A stretch of 64,000 nucleotides of DNA from Palsa-1439 sp050015495 (GTDB taxonomy: Bacteria > Verrucomicrobiota > Verrucomicrobiia > Palsa-1439), in NCBI GenBank assembly GCA_050015495.1, contig JBEKBH010000004.1, positions 1-64,000 on the forward strand, in the 5' to 3' direction. A program made the position numbers and the translations under genes. Positions within the stretch are counted from its first letter, which is position 1. Each line of letters opens with the position of its first letter. This document shows positions 52,630 through 61,686 of this stretch, piece by piece. The notes below the pieces were generated by a model. That model ran no database searches and was not told where the DNA came from. It worked only from the letters and a program-made list of their open reading frames with translations.

Positions 52630-54044
52630 GCACGCGTTCCCTGAGGTTTCGACTGATCGCCTGGTACGCCGGCCTGCTGACTGCCGTGTTTCTCCTGCTG
52701 GCTGCGCTCATGTTTGTCGGCCTGAAACATTATCTCGAAACCAGCCTTGTCGAAGCCCAGGAGCGCCGCGCCCAGCAGATCGCCGACACCCTCCTTGCCA
52801 ACGTGAACCAAACCGGCGAGGCCGTCGTCGCCAGGGAAATCGATTCGCTCTATGCCCCGGAGATCAACGACCGTTTCATCCGTGTATCCCGTCCGGATAA
52901 AAGCGTCCTCTACACTTCCAATCCTCCCGCGGACCGGAGCTTCGACCCCACCGGGTTGCCGCCCCTCGCGGCCCCGCCGACGAAGGAATCCGTGCGGAAA
53001 CAGAAACTTGCCGACAACAAGACCCTGCTTATCGCGGCGCTGAATTCTCCGGGCGTCGACGGTGTGCGTTACGTTGTGGAAGTCGGTGCGCCAATGGCGC
53101 CGGTCGAGGCAATGCTTCACCAGTTTCTGGTATTGCTGGCCATCGGGCTGCCGGCGGCCGTGCTTGTCGCCATTGGCGGCGGGTACCTGCTGGTCGGCCG
53201 CGCGCTCGCGCCCGTCGATCAACTGGCGCGCAAGGCGGAACAGATCACCCAACACAACCTGAGCGAGCGCCTGCCGGTGGCGCAGACCGCCGAGGAACTG
53301 GAGCGGCTCTCGTTGTCGCTGAACCTGATGATCGGGCGACTGGAGGACGCTTTCTTGAATTCCAAACGATTTGTCGCCGATGCCTCCCACGAATTGCGCA
53401 CACCGCTGACGGCCATGCGCGCCGAACTTGAAAGTATCGCCTCGGACGTTCGCCAGAAACCTGAGTTGCGTGAATCGCTGGGCAGCCTGCTCGAAGAAGT
53501 CGAACGGCTGGCAAGGATTGTCGAGCAATTGTTCGCCCTGTCACGGCTCGACGCGGGGGAGGCACAGGCGGAATGGGTTCCGTTCGATCTGGCGGAATTG
53601 GTGGCAACGACCGCCGAGCAAATGAGCCTGCTCGCCGAAGACAAGAAGATCTCCGTTTCCTGCGAAGCAAAACAGGCCGTCATGGTCAATGGAGATCGGG
53701 CGCGGCTCAAGCAGGTGGTGGTGAACCTGCTCGACAACGCCATCAAATACACGCCCGAAAAGGGCACGGTGCATCTGCGCGTCGCCTCCGCCAACGGTCA
53801 TGCTGTGCTGGAAGTGTTTGACAATGGCATCGGCATTCCGGCCGACGCACTGCCGCATGTCTTTGACCGTTTCTTCCGCGTCGACAAAGCGCGAACGCGG
53901 GACCCGGGCGGGGCCGGGTTGGGGCTTTCCATCGTCAAATCAATCTGCACCGCGCACGGGGCGACGGTCGAAGCTCTTAGCTACCGCGATGGGAGCCTGT
54001 TCCGCGTCAAAATGCCCATGACCCGCAACATAAAATCTTCATGA
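52626..54044 (+). CDS. CusS-like histidine kinase
   Basis: A 472-residue sensor kinase with two membrane helices (LIAWYAGLLTAVFLLLAALM; FLVLLAIGLPAAVLVAIGGG) around a periplasmic domain of about 120 residues, a HAMP domain (APVDQLARKAEQITQHNLSE), the H-box FVADASHELRTPLTAMRAEL and an ATPase domain (NLLDNAIKYTPEKG, DNGIGIP, GGAGLGLSIVKSI). The order and motifs match the heavy-metal sensor kinases. The periplasmic part has one or no His and lacks obvious metal clusters, so the signal is not known. It is coupled to the regulator gene and lies seven bases before the RND adaptor gene. Confidence 0.9.
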   Translation: MSTRSLRFRLIAWYAGLLTAVFLLLAALMFVGLKHYLETSLVEAQERRAQQIADTLLANVNQTGEAVVAREIDSLYAPEINDRFIRVSRPDKSVLYTSNPPADRSFDPTGLPPLAAPPTKESVRKQKLADNKTLLIAALNSPGVDGVRYVVEVGAPMAPVEAMLHQFLVLLAIGLPAAVLVAIGGGYLLVGRALAPVDQLARKAEQITQHNLSERLPVAQTAEELERLSLSLNLMIGRLEDAFLNSKRFVADASHELRTPLTAMRAELESIASDVRQKPELRESLGSLLEEVERLARIVEQLFALSRLDAGEAQAEWVPFDLAELVATTAEQMSLLAEDKKISVSCEAKQAVMVNGDRARLKQVVVNLLDNAIKYTPEKGTVHLRVASANGHAVLEVFDNGIGIPADALPHVFDRFFRVDKARTRDPGGAGLGLSIVKSICTAHGATVEALSYRDGSLFRVKMPMTRNIKSS

Positions 54045-54051
54045 AAACTCC

Positions 54052-55227
54052 ATGAAATCAGCCACTACTGGATTCGGCCAACACCTGCGCGCGCGCCCCA
54101 AACTGCGGCTGGTCTTTGTCGTGGCGATGGTGGTGGTCGCTGTGGGACTGCTGTGGTTGGTGCGCCATGTGGAGGCGGGCCGTGAACGGGCCACCGGCTC
54201 GGAGCCCACGGTCGCCGTGGCAAAGGTGGATCGCGAAGACCTGTATCGGGAGGTGACTATTCCGGCGGAGTTCCGTCCCTATGAAGAGGTGGAGTTGCAC
54301 GCGAAGGTTTCCGGTTACGTGAGCCAGATGAAGGTGGACTTCGGCGACCGGGTGAAGGCCGGCCAGCTTCTGGCCACGCTCGAAGTTCCGGAATTATCGG
54401 ATGAACTCCACAACGCGATGGCGGCCGTGCAGAAAGCTGAAGCCGATCACGCTGACGCTCATCTCCTCTACAGCCGCCTCGTCGGGGTCAACCAGCAGCA
54501 GCCCAATCTCGTCGCCCAGCAGGACCTCGATACCGCCGAGGCCAGGGACCACGCGACGGCGGCGGCTATCGATGCCGCCAAAGCAGACGTGGCGAAATAT
54601 CAGACACTGCTGACCTATACACAAATCACCGCCCCATTTGATGGCGTGATCACGTGGCGCTACGCCGACCCCGGTGCGCTCATCGAGGCAGGCACGGCGG
54701 CCGCTACCCAGGCCAAGTCGCTGCTGCGGATCTCCGATAACTACCGGCTCCGTCTCGATTTCCCCGTGTCCGTGGAATACGTCAAAGACATCCATTTGGG
54801 GGACAGGGTGGACGTGCGCGTCGAATCGCTGGGCGGCAAATCGTTCACTGGCACCATCTCGCGGTTCACTCAAAAAGTGACCGAAGATACGCGAACGATG
54901 ATCACCGAACTGGAGGTGCTCAACCCGAATCTCGAAATCGACCCGGGCATGTATGCGACCGTGGTGTTCCAAGCGGAAGAGCGCCCGCAGTCTTTGGCGA
55001 TCCCTATCCAAGCCTCGGCTTCGGGGGGGGCGACCAGGGTTCTTATCGTCAACGCCAACCATGAAATCGAGGAACGCCCCGTGACGCTGGGACTCGAAAC
55101 ATCCTCCAAGTACGAAGTCGTCTCCGGCCTGCAAGAAGGGGATTTGGTGATGCTGGGCAATCCAGCCCAACTCAGACCGGGCCAGAAGGTCGAAACCAAA
55201 ACAATTGAGCCCGAGGTTGTAAAATGA
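54052..55227 (+). CDS. RND efflux periplasmic adaptor (membrane fusion protein)
   Basis: A 391-residue adaptor with an N-terminal membrane anchor (LRLVFVVAMVVVAVGLLWLV). It has the split biotinyl-lipoyl domain (VELHAKVSGYVSQMKVDFGD then APFDGVITWRYADPGALIEA), a helical hairpin between, and a beta-barrel with EYVKDIHLGDRVDVRVES. The end, SKYEVVSGLQEGDLVMLGNP, is typical of the family. It bridges the inner-membrane pump and the outer-membrane channel. There is no His-rich metal region. Its stop overlaps the start of the RraA-like gene, an unusual neighbour. Confidence 0.92.
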   Translation: MKSATTGFGQHLRARPKLRLVFVVAMVVVAVGLLWLVRHVEAGRERATGSEPTVAVAKVDREDLYREVTIPAEFRPYEEVELHAKVSGYVSQMKVDFGDRVKAGQLLATLEVPELSDELHNAMAAVQKAEADHADAHLLYSRLVGVNQQQPNLVAQQDLDTAEARDHATAAAIDAAKADVAKYQTLLTYTQITAPFDGVITWRYADPGALIEAGTAAATQAKSLLRISDNYRLRLDFPVSVEYVKDIHLGDRVDVRVESLGGKSFTGTISRFTQKVTEDTRTMITELEVLNPNLEIDPGMYATVVFQAEERPQSLAIPIQASASGGATRVLIVNANHEIEERPVTLGLETSSKYEVVSGLQEGDLVMLGNPAQLRPGQKVETKTIEPEVVK

Positions 55228-55919
55228 AAACACCACTGACTACCGAGCAACTGGAAGCCTTGCGTCGCCTCGATGCTTCCACACTGGCCAACGCCATCGA
55301 GAGTTTTCAACAACGCCTGCGCAACGAAGGATTTACCGATGGCAGTGTGCGCTGCCTGTTCCCGCATCTTCCCCACGTAGCCGGCTATGCAGTCACCGTG
55401 AAGATTCGTGGATCAGCGCCACCGTTTGCCGGCGACGCTTACCGTGAACAGACCGATTGGTGGGACTACGTTGTCTCGATGCCGGCGCCACGAATGGTGG
55501 TGGTACAGGATGTAGCCACCAAAACCGGACTCGGTTCATTGCTCGGTGTGGTGCACTTCAACATCTTGCGTGCGCTCGGTTGCGTCGGCGCGGTGACCAA
55601 CGGCGCCGTGCGGGACATACCGGCTGCCGAAGAGCTTGGCTTCCAACTTTTCACCGGCGGCACGTCGGTATCCCACGCCTATGTTCACATTGTCGAATTC
55701 GGCACGCCAGTGGAGATCGGTGGACTGAAGATCCAGTCCGGGGATTTGCTGCACGGTGACCGGCACGGGATCCAATCCATCCCGGAAGACATTGCCACCC
55801 AGATTCCCCCAGTGGCGGCGAAGATCGTCGCCGAGGAGCAGGCGCTTATCAAACTGTGCCAGTCACCGGACTTTTCCATCGAAAAACTCCGGGCCGCCGT
55901 CAAACAGAATCGTCCGTAA
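55224..55919 (+). CDS. RraA family protein (aldolase/RNase E regulator fold)
   Basis: A 231-residue protein of the RraA/HMG aldolase-like family. It has the typical AGYAVTVKIRGSAPPFAG, then VVVQDVATKTGLGSLLGVVH and the active-site region GAVTNGAVRDIPAAEELGFQ (Gly-Ala-Val-Arg-Asp), followed by FGTPVEIGGLKIQSGDLLHG with GDRHGIQSIPED. Family members are oxaloacetate or 4-hydroxy-4-methyl-2-oxoglutarate aldolases, or inhibitors of RNase E. It is coupled by ATGA to the adaptor gene and followed by the pump after 15 bases, so it is co-expressed with an efflux system. Why is unclear: it may degrade an exported compound or simply ride along. Confidence 0.88.
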   Translation: MKTPLTTEQLEALRRLDASTLANAIESFQQRLRNEGFTDGSVRCLFPHLPHVAGYAVTVKIRGSAPPFAGDAYREQTDWWDYVVSMPAPRMVVVQDVATKTGLGSLLGVVHFNILRALGCVGAVTNGAVRDIPAAEELGFQLFTGGTSVSHAYVHIVEFGTPVEIGGLKIQSGDLLHGDRHGIQSIPEDIATQIPPVAAKIVAEEQALIKLCQSPDFSIEKLRAAVKQNRP

Positions 55920-55934
55920 GAACCTGTTCTCACC

Positions 55935-58900
55935 ATGTCACGATTTGCTCTCCGCTACCCCTATCTGATCGTGGTGCTGTGCTTGATCATTTGTGTGGTC
56001 GGGGCGACAAGCCTGGTGCGGATGCCCGTGGATTTGTTTCCGCCGATCAAGATTCCGGTCGTGGTCGTGGCCACCTTCTATTCCGGGATGGCTCCCGAGC
56101 AAATCGAGAATGACATCACCGGCCAGTTCGAGCGCTTCTTCACGCTGGCGTCCGGTCTCGACCATATGGAGTCGCGCTCGCTCACGGGCGTGAGCCTCAT
56201 CAAGGTTTACTTCCAGCCGGGCACCGACCCGGACATCGACGCCGCCAGCATCGCCAATCTGGCGATGGCCAGCCTGCGCTATCTGCCGCCGGGCACACTG
56301 CCGCCGATCGTGATGCCGTTCGACGCCTCCAGCTTGCCGGTGTGCCTGGTTACGCTCAAAGGCGAGGGACTGACCGAGGCGCAACTGCGCGACCTGGGTC
56401 AGTTCACGATTCGCAATCAGATGGCGGGCGTGCCGGGCGCGTCCCTGCCGCCCGCCTTTGGCGGCCGGTATCGCCAGATCATGGTCTACGTGGATCCGCT
56501 CAAGCTGGAGGCGCATCAGTTGAGCGTGATGGACGTGGTGCGCAACGTGAACGAAGCCAACCTGATCCTGCCCGCCGGCGACGTGAAGATCGGGCCCTAC
56601 GATTACAACGTTTATGCCGATGGCCAGATCAACTCCATGCGGGACCTCAACCTGGTTCCGCTGAAAACGGTTGGGGAGGCGTCTGTGCTGGTCGCCGATG
56701 TCGGCAAAGCCGTGGATGCCTCGCAAATCCAATACAACATCGTCCGCGTCAACAGCCAGCACTCGGTGTATCTGCCGGTCATGAAATTGGGAGGGAACGC
56801 CAACACGATCGCGGTGGTCGACGGCGTCAAACGGGTCGTTTCCAAACTGCTGGATGTACCCAAGCAACTGGTCACCGAGGTGGTGTTTGACCAGTCGGTG
56901 TTCGTGAAGAAGGCCATCGAGACGCTGGTTCACGAAGGCGCCATCGGCCTGGTGATGACCGGGTTGATGATCCTGATTTTCCTGGGCAGCATGCGGGCCA
57001 CCGCGGCGGTGTTCCTTTCCATTCCGCTCTCGGCGCTGGCTGCCTTCATCGCGCTCGCGCTGGGCGGGAGCACGATCAACAGCATGATTTTGAGCGGCCT
57101 GGCGCTGGCGTTTTCCCGCCTGATCGACAATTCGGTCGTTGTCCTGGAGAACATCTACCGCCATCTCGAAATGGGGGAGCCGCCCGAGGTCGCTGCCGAA
57201 CGCGGCGGGGAGGAAGTCTCGCTGCCGGTGTTGGCGGCTACCCTCACCCTCGTGGTGGTGCTGTTTCCGGTGACCTTGCTGTACGGCGTCAGTAAGTTTC
57301 TATTTGGCGCGCTCGGGCTTTCGTTGGTGTTGTCGCTGTTTGCTTCCTACTTCGTGGCGATGACGGTGGTGCCGTTGTACTGCGCGAAGTTGATCAAGGG
57401 TCATCAGCCCCATGATGCGGGTCTTCATCCGGAAGGCGATCAGCCCGGACTCGCGGCGTTTGGTCACAGGTTCAACTCGTGGTTCAACCGACACTTTGCC
57501 CGGATGCTCGATGGCTACGAAAAGCACCTGGGTGTCGCCTTGCTACGCCCGCTGGCAACTGTCCTCGGCATCAGTGGCGTTTTCGTGCTCAGCTTGGGGC
57601 TCTACCCGATCATCGGCAAGGCCTACTTTCCGCGGACCGATCCCGGCCAGTTTGTGATCAGTCTGAAAGCGCCTTCCGGCACGCGGATCGAGTTGACGGA
57701 CAAATTGGTCGGTCAGGTGGAGGACATGGTGCGGGAGGTGGTTCCGAAGGAGGACCTCAAAATCATCGTCTCCAACATCGGCACCACGCCCGGTTTCAAC
57801 GCCATCTTGAATCCGAATTCGGCGCCGCACACCGCGATTGTCCAGGTGGGTCTCAACGAGGGCCACCGCCTCAGCAGCTTTGCCCACATGAACCTGATGC
57901 GCGCCCGGCTCAAGCGCGACCTGCCGCAGGTGAGCGCCTATTTCCAAACAGGTGGCATGGTCGACGCCATCCTGAATCAGGGAATGCCCGCGCCGATCGA
58001 CATTCAGGTCAGCAGCATGGACATGGAAGGCGCCCACGGCGTCGCCAGCAAGATCGCGCAACAGGTTCGCGGTTTGCCCGGCGTCAGCGACGTGCTTGTG
58101 CCGCAGGACGTGGACTATCCGGCCCTGAAGTTGAGCATCGATCGCGAGCGCGCCAGCGAACTCGGCCTGAGCGCCAAAGATGTCGTGGACAGCGTGATCA
58201 CCGCCCTGACATCGGATCAGATGATTGCGCCAAGTTATTGGATTGATCCCAAGACCGGTAACAACTACTTCCTGACCGTGCAATACCCGGAGAACACCGT
58301 GAAAAATCTTGCCGACTTCGGCTCGATGCCACTCCGTGCGCCCAACCTCAAGGAGCCGACCCGGCTGGATTCGGTCGTCCACATCTCCCACATCCAGTCG
58401 CCTACCGAGGTGGATCACTACCAGATCCGGCGGACGGTGGACGTGTATGTGGCGCCGACTGGTGAAGACCTGAGCAAAGTGTACGCCGGCGTGCAAAAGA
58501 TCATCGGCCGAACGCACTTGCCGGAAAACATGACCATTGCCGTACGGGGCTCGGTGCAGGCGATGCGCGACTCGTTCCAGAGCTTCGCCATCGGTCTGAC
58601 GCTGTCGGTCATTTTGGTTTATTTGATTCTGGTGGCCCAGTTCCGCTCCTTCGTGGACCCGTTTCTGATTCTGCTGGCGGTGCCGCCCGGGCTGACGGGC
58701 GTACTGCTGATGCTGTTCCTGACGGGCACGCCGATCAGCGTGATGTCGCTGATGGGCGTCTTGTTGATGGTCGGGATTTCGGTTACGGACAGCATTCTCA
58801 TTGTCGAATTCATCAATCGGCTGCGCGAGGAGGGTCGGTCCTTGCGTGAGGCGGTGGTGCTCGGCCCGCGAGTCCGATTGCGCCCGGTCATGATGACGAC

Positions 58901-59099
58901 CCTGGCGACGGCCATCGGGCTGATTCCGATGGCGGCGAAGATGGGTACCGGCAGCGAAGCGTACGCCCCCTTGGCCCGCGCCCTGATTGGAGGCCTGTCT
59001 GTCTCGGCCGCACAGGCGATTTATCTCGTACCCGCTGCCTATTTCCTGATCCATCGTCGGAAGGAAGCCCGCGCCGCAGTGAGGAAAGGAGTCGCATGA
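55935..59099 (+). CDS. RND efflux transporter, inner-membrane pump
   Basis: A 1054-residue pump of the HAE/RND family with two repeats, each with one helix, a large periplasmic part and a bundle of five helices (FALRYPYLIVVLCLIICVVG start; GLVMTGLMILIFLGSMRATA and FAIGLTLSVILVYLILVAQF openings). Porter-domain markers include TLASGLDHMESRSLTGVSLI. The central helix-4 region reads ALAFSRLIDNSVVVLENIYR: only one Asp appears where drug pumps such as AcrB have two adjacent Asp. This seems to be a distinct branch; proton coupling may differ. The gene overlaps the TolC-family gene by ATGA. Confidence 0.92.
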   Translation: MSRFALRYPYLIVVLCLIICVVGATSLVRMPVDLFPPIKIPVVVVATFYSGMAPEQIENDITGQFERFFTLASGLDHMESRSLTGVSLIKVYFQPGTDPDIDAASIANLAMASLRYLPPGTLPPIVMPFDASSLPVCLVTLKGEGLTEAQLRDLGQFTIRNQMAGVPGASLPPAFGGRYRQIMVYVDPLKLEAHQLSVMDVVRNVNEANLILPAGDVKIGPYDYNVYADGQINSMRDLNLVPLKTVGEASVLVADVGKAVDASQIQYNIVRVNSQHSVYLPVMKLGGNANTIAVVDGVKRVVSKLLDVPKQLVTEVVFDQSVFVKKAIETLVHEGAIGLVMTGLMILIFLGSMRATAAVFLSIPLSALAAFIALALGGSTINSMILSGLALAFSRLIDNSVVVLENIYRHLEMGEPPEVAAERGGEEVSLPVLAATLTLVVVLFPVTLLYGVSKFLFGALGLSLVLSLFASYFVAMTVVPLYCAKLIKGHQPHDAGLHPEGDQPGLAAFGHRFNSWFNRHFARMLDGYEKHLGVALLRPLATVLGISGVFVLSLGLYPIIGKAYFPRTDPGQFVISLKAPSGTRIELTDKLVGQVEDMVREVVPKEDLKIIVSNIGTTPGFNAILNPNSAPHTAIVQVGLNEGHRLSSFAHMNLMRARLKRDLPQVSAYFQTGGMVDAILNQGMPAPIDIQVSSMDMEGAHGVASKIAQQVRGLPGVSDVLVPQDVDYPALKLSIDRERASELGLSAKDVVDSVITALTSDQMIAPSYWIDPKTGNNYFLTVQYPENTVKNLADFGSMPLRAPNLKEPTRLDSVVHISHIQSPTEVDHYQIRRTVDVYVAPTGEDLSKVYAGVQKIIGRTHLPENMTIAVRGSVQAMRDSFQSFAIGLTLSVILVYLILVAQFRSFVDPFLILLAVPPGLTGVLLMLFLTGTPISVMSLMGVLLMVGISVTDSILIVEFINRLREEGRSLREAVVLGPRVRLRPVMMTTLATAIGLIPMAAKMGTGSEAYAPLARALIGGLSVSAAQAIYLVPAAYFLIHRRKEARAAVRKGVA

Positions 59100-60400
59100 T
59101 TTCGAGACGAACCTTCGCTGTCTCGGTTTGCTGTCTCGTGCTGGCATCCGTCACCGCACGGGCGCAGGAACCACCGCCGACGCCGTTGACACTCCGGGAA
59201 GCGCAGAACATCGCCTTGCGCAACCATCCAAAAATCTCCGAAGCCGATTTGCAGGCGCTGGCATCGAAGCAGGTGATCACGCAGGTCCGGGCCGGCCTCC
59301 TGCCCAATGTGCAGTTCGATGCCACCGCGGTCGGCCACGGGGACGCCAACACCCGCATTGCCGCGGGCGGCCTGGCGAATCCGTCCATCTACCAGCGCGA
59401 GGCGGACGGGGTGATGATCACCCAATTGCTGACCGATTTCGGGCGGACCACACACTTGCTGAACAGTTCGCGACTGTCCTCACGCGCCGCGTCCGCCAAC
59501 ACCGAGGCCATGCGGGAGGAGATCGTGCTGCAGGCGGATGTGGCATTCTTCACGGCGCTGAAGGCGCAGTCGGTCCTGGATGTGGCGCACCAAACTCTGG
59601 AAACGCGCAGGGTGTTGTTGGATCAAATCTCGGCATTAACAACCAACAAACTTCGGTCGGAACTCGATCTGAAGTTTGCCGAGGTGACCTACGAACAAGG
59701 CCAACTGTTGGTCGCCCAGGCGCAAAACGATTTGGATCAGGCGTTCAATGCCCTGTCCACAGTCCTGGGAGATCGCACCCATCGTGTCTATCGCTTGATT
59801 GAAGAGGCCGGGCCAGCACCCAAGACCCTCGATCCCGCCGGGTTGGTCGATACCGCATTGTCGCAGCGCCCGGACCTGGCCCGCTTGCGACTGGATCGCG
59901 ATGCCGCCTCGCAATACGCCCGGGCTCAGCAGGCGTTGAACTACCCGACCATCATGGCGTTTGGCGCCGGGGGGTTGATCCCGATTCGTGATACAGCCCA
60001 TTTCGAGGATCGCTACGCCGCTGCGGGAGTCAACCTGAGTCTGCCCATCTTCGACGGCGGCCTGAATTCCGCGAAGCACTCCGAAGCCGAACTACGCGCA
60101 CAGGCCGCCGCCGAATCACTTCGCGACGCTGAGAACACGGTCATTCAAAATGTGCGGGACGCCGGCCTGAACGTCAATTACGCCTACGAACGGCTCGACC
60201 TGACCCAGAAGCTCTTCGAGAACGCCAGTCTGGCCTTTGATTTGGCGCAGGCTCGTTACACGATGGGAAGCAGTTCCATCGTCGAGGTCAGCCAATCTCA
60301 GCTCGACAAGACCGCCGCCGAGATCGCCAATACCAGCGCCAAGTACGAGTATGAGATCCAGCGGGCGATTCTGAATTTCCAGATTGGTGCGGTTCCGTAG
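59096..60400 (+). CDS. TolC-family outer-membrane efflux channel
   Basis: A 434-residue protein with signal peptide (ISRRTFAVSVCCLVLASVTA) and two OEP repeats of long helices (LTLREAQNIALRNHPKISEA, later GLVDTALSQRPDLARLRLDR) separated by strands such as FDATAVGHG and VNLSLPIFDGGLNSAKHSEA. It ends with FENASLAFDLAQARYTMGSS and helical sequence. It would form the trimeric exit duct for the pump encoded just before. There is no lipobox, so it is integrated in the outer membrane as TolC is. It is the last gene of the efflux operon. Confidence 0.9.
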   Translation: MISRRTFAVSVCCLVLASVTARAQEPPPTPLTLREAQNIALRNHPKISEADLQALASKQVITQVRAGLLPNVQFDATAVGHGDANTRIAAGGLANPSIYQREADGVMITQLLTDFGRTTHLLNSSRLSSRAASANTEAMREEIVLQADVAFFTALKAQSVLDVAHQTLETRRVLLDQISALTTNKLRSELDLKFAEVTYEQGQLLVAQAQNDLDQAFNALSTVLGDRTHRVYRLIEEAGPAPKTLDPAGLVDTALSQRPDLARLRLDRDAASQYARAQQALNYPTIMAFGAGGLIPIRDTAHFEDRYAAAGVNLSLPIFDGGLNSAKHSEAELRAQAAAESLRDAENTVIQNVRDAGLNVNYAYERLDLTQKLFENASLAFDLAQARYTMGSSSIVEVSQSQLDKTAAEIANTSAKYEYEIQRAILNFQIGAVP

Positions 60401-60524
60401 GCCGTCCCCTGTACTTCGCGCGCCGGGTTGCGGATCAACAAACTGGTTGTCGCCGCCGGGGGCTTCTTGGAGCACATTCGTTTTCGGCCTTATGTTGGTT
60501 CGGGGCGGCTGTTGACCATACGAA

Positions 60525-61445
60525 TCACTCCGGAATCATTCCGATTGTTCTCAGCCACGTCTCCACCAACTGAGGCCATCCCGTAATCGGAAACTTCGTG
60601 CGCCGCAGCCCGAACGCATGTCCGCCCTGCGCGTACAAGTGCATTTCCACGGGAACCCCGGCGTTCTTCAGCGCCATGTAGTAAACCAGCGAGTTGTTCA
60701 CGTTGTCCACCGGATCATTCTCCGCCTGCACCAAAAACGTCGGGGGCGTCTGGCTGGTAACAGGAACATTCGGATTCAACTCGAAATTCTTATCGTCTTT
60801 CCACAGATGTCCCGGATAAAGAGCGATCGCAAAATCCGGGCGGCAGCTTTCTTTGTCAGCCGCATCTACCGCCGGATACAAACGCTTGTCGAAATGCGTG
60901 CTCATCGCCGCCACCATATGCCCTCCGGCCGAAAACCCGATCACGCCAATCTTGTGCGGATCAATATGCCACTCGGCGGCGTGAAAGCGCACTTGCCCCA
61001 CCGTCCTCTGCGCATCTTCCAACGCCAGCGGCGACTCCGCATACGGCCCCACTCTCCTGACCGGCACACGGTATTTCAACAGGACCGCGGTGATCCCTCG
61101 GGACGTCAGCCAGTCACAGATCTCCGTGCCTTCCAGATCGATGGCCAGACACATGTAGCCTCCGCCGGGAAACACGACGACCGCAACGCCGGTGTTTTTC
61201 CCCTTTGGCGAATAGACCGTCATCGTCGGTTGCGAGACGTTGCATACCGCAACCCACCGCGTGCCCGCAGTCGTCGTCATGTTCGTAACATACTCCGGCG
61301 CCTCGACCGGCTGCGCATCAGGCCCCAGTCCCGGCCATATCGGCACTTGTGTGTGTCCCGGCGATGGCCGCCAGACATTTGCCGGCGCGCTCAGACCGCC
61401 ACACGCAAACACTAGACAGAGAACAAAGATCGAAAGCTTCGTCAT
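60525..61445 (-). CDS. exported alpha/beta hydrolase (esterase-like)
   Basis: A 306-residue enzyme with a signal peptide (MTKLSIFVLCLVFACGGLSA). The core is an alpha/beta hydrolase of the acetylxylan esterase-like type: oxyanion motif VVVFPGGGYMCLAIDLEG, nucleophile Ser in GVIGFSAGGHM, Asp in LVQAENDPVDN and His in YAQGGHAFGLRR. It probably removes acyl groups from sugars or lipids. The start at 61445 gives the signal; the frame continues upstream over a repeated sequence. It is divergent from an AraC regulator gene, the likely controller. Confidence 0.85.
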   Translation of the reverse strand: MTKLSIFVLCLVFACGGLSAPANVWRPSPGHTQVPIWPGLGPDAQPVEAPEYVTNMTTTAGTRWVAVCNVSQPTMTVYSPKGKNTGVAVVVFPGGGYMCLAIDLEGTEICDWLTSRGITAVLLKYRVPVRRVGPYAESPLALEDAQRTVGQVRFHAAEWHIDPHKIGVIGFSAGGHMVAAMSTHFDKRLYPAVDAADKESCRPDFAIALYPGHLWKDDKNFELNPNVPVTSQTPPTFLVQAENDPVDNVNNSLVYYMALKNAGVPVEMHLYAQGGHAFGLRRTKFPITGWPQLVETWLRTIGMIPE

Positions 61446-61534
61446 AATCCTGCAAATGACAGACCGGGCGCGTGCCGTCAAGCACAAGGCTTTTTCCAAA
61501 GAAAAGGAATGGAGGATTATTCCGGGATGTCCCG

Positions 61535-61598
61535 TTTCGCGCGGCTCTTCCGCCGGGAAACCGGCCTTTCCCCGAGCGACTACCGCCGGCAGCGTTGA
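61535..61598 (+). repeat. displaced copy of the AraC gene 3-prime end, copy 1
   Basis: Bases 61535-61594 match the end of the AraC gene (62544-62603) with one difference in 60, and the frame closes with CGT TGA. Read in frame it gives FARLFRRETGLSPSDYRRQR and can even start at an ATG at 61527. It lies in the gap between the divergent hydrolase and AraC genes, where such a coding tail does not belong. A third copy is at 63293-63385. Confidence 0.75.
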
Positions 61599-61686
61599 GG
61601 GTGCTTCGAACGGCAGGAGTCGCCGGCAATCGTGGGCGATAAGCACGAACGCACATGAAACGGCCTTGTCCTTTTGCGTAGCATCG

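Noticed and set aside
57543..59147. 534-residue minus-strand frame opposite the RND pump
   Set aside because: It mirrors the pump codons, lacks any family motif or ribosome site, and the plus strand has a complete, recognisable pump.
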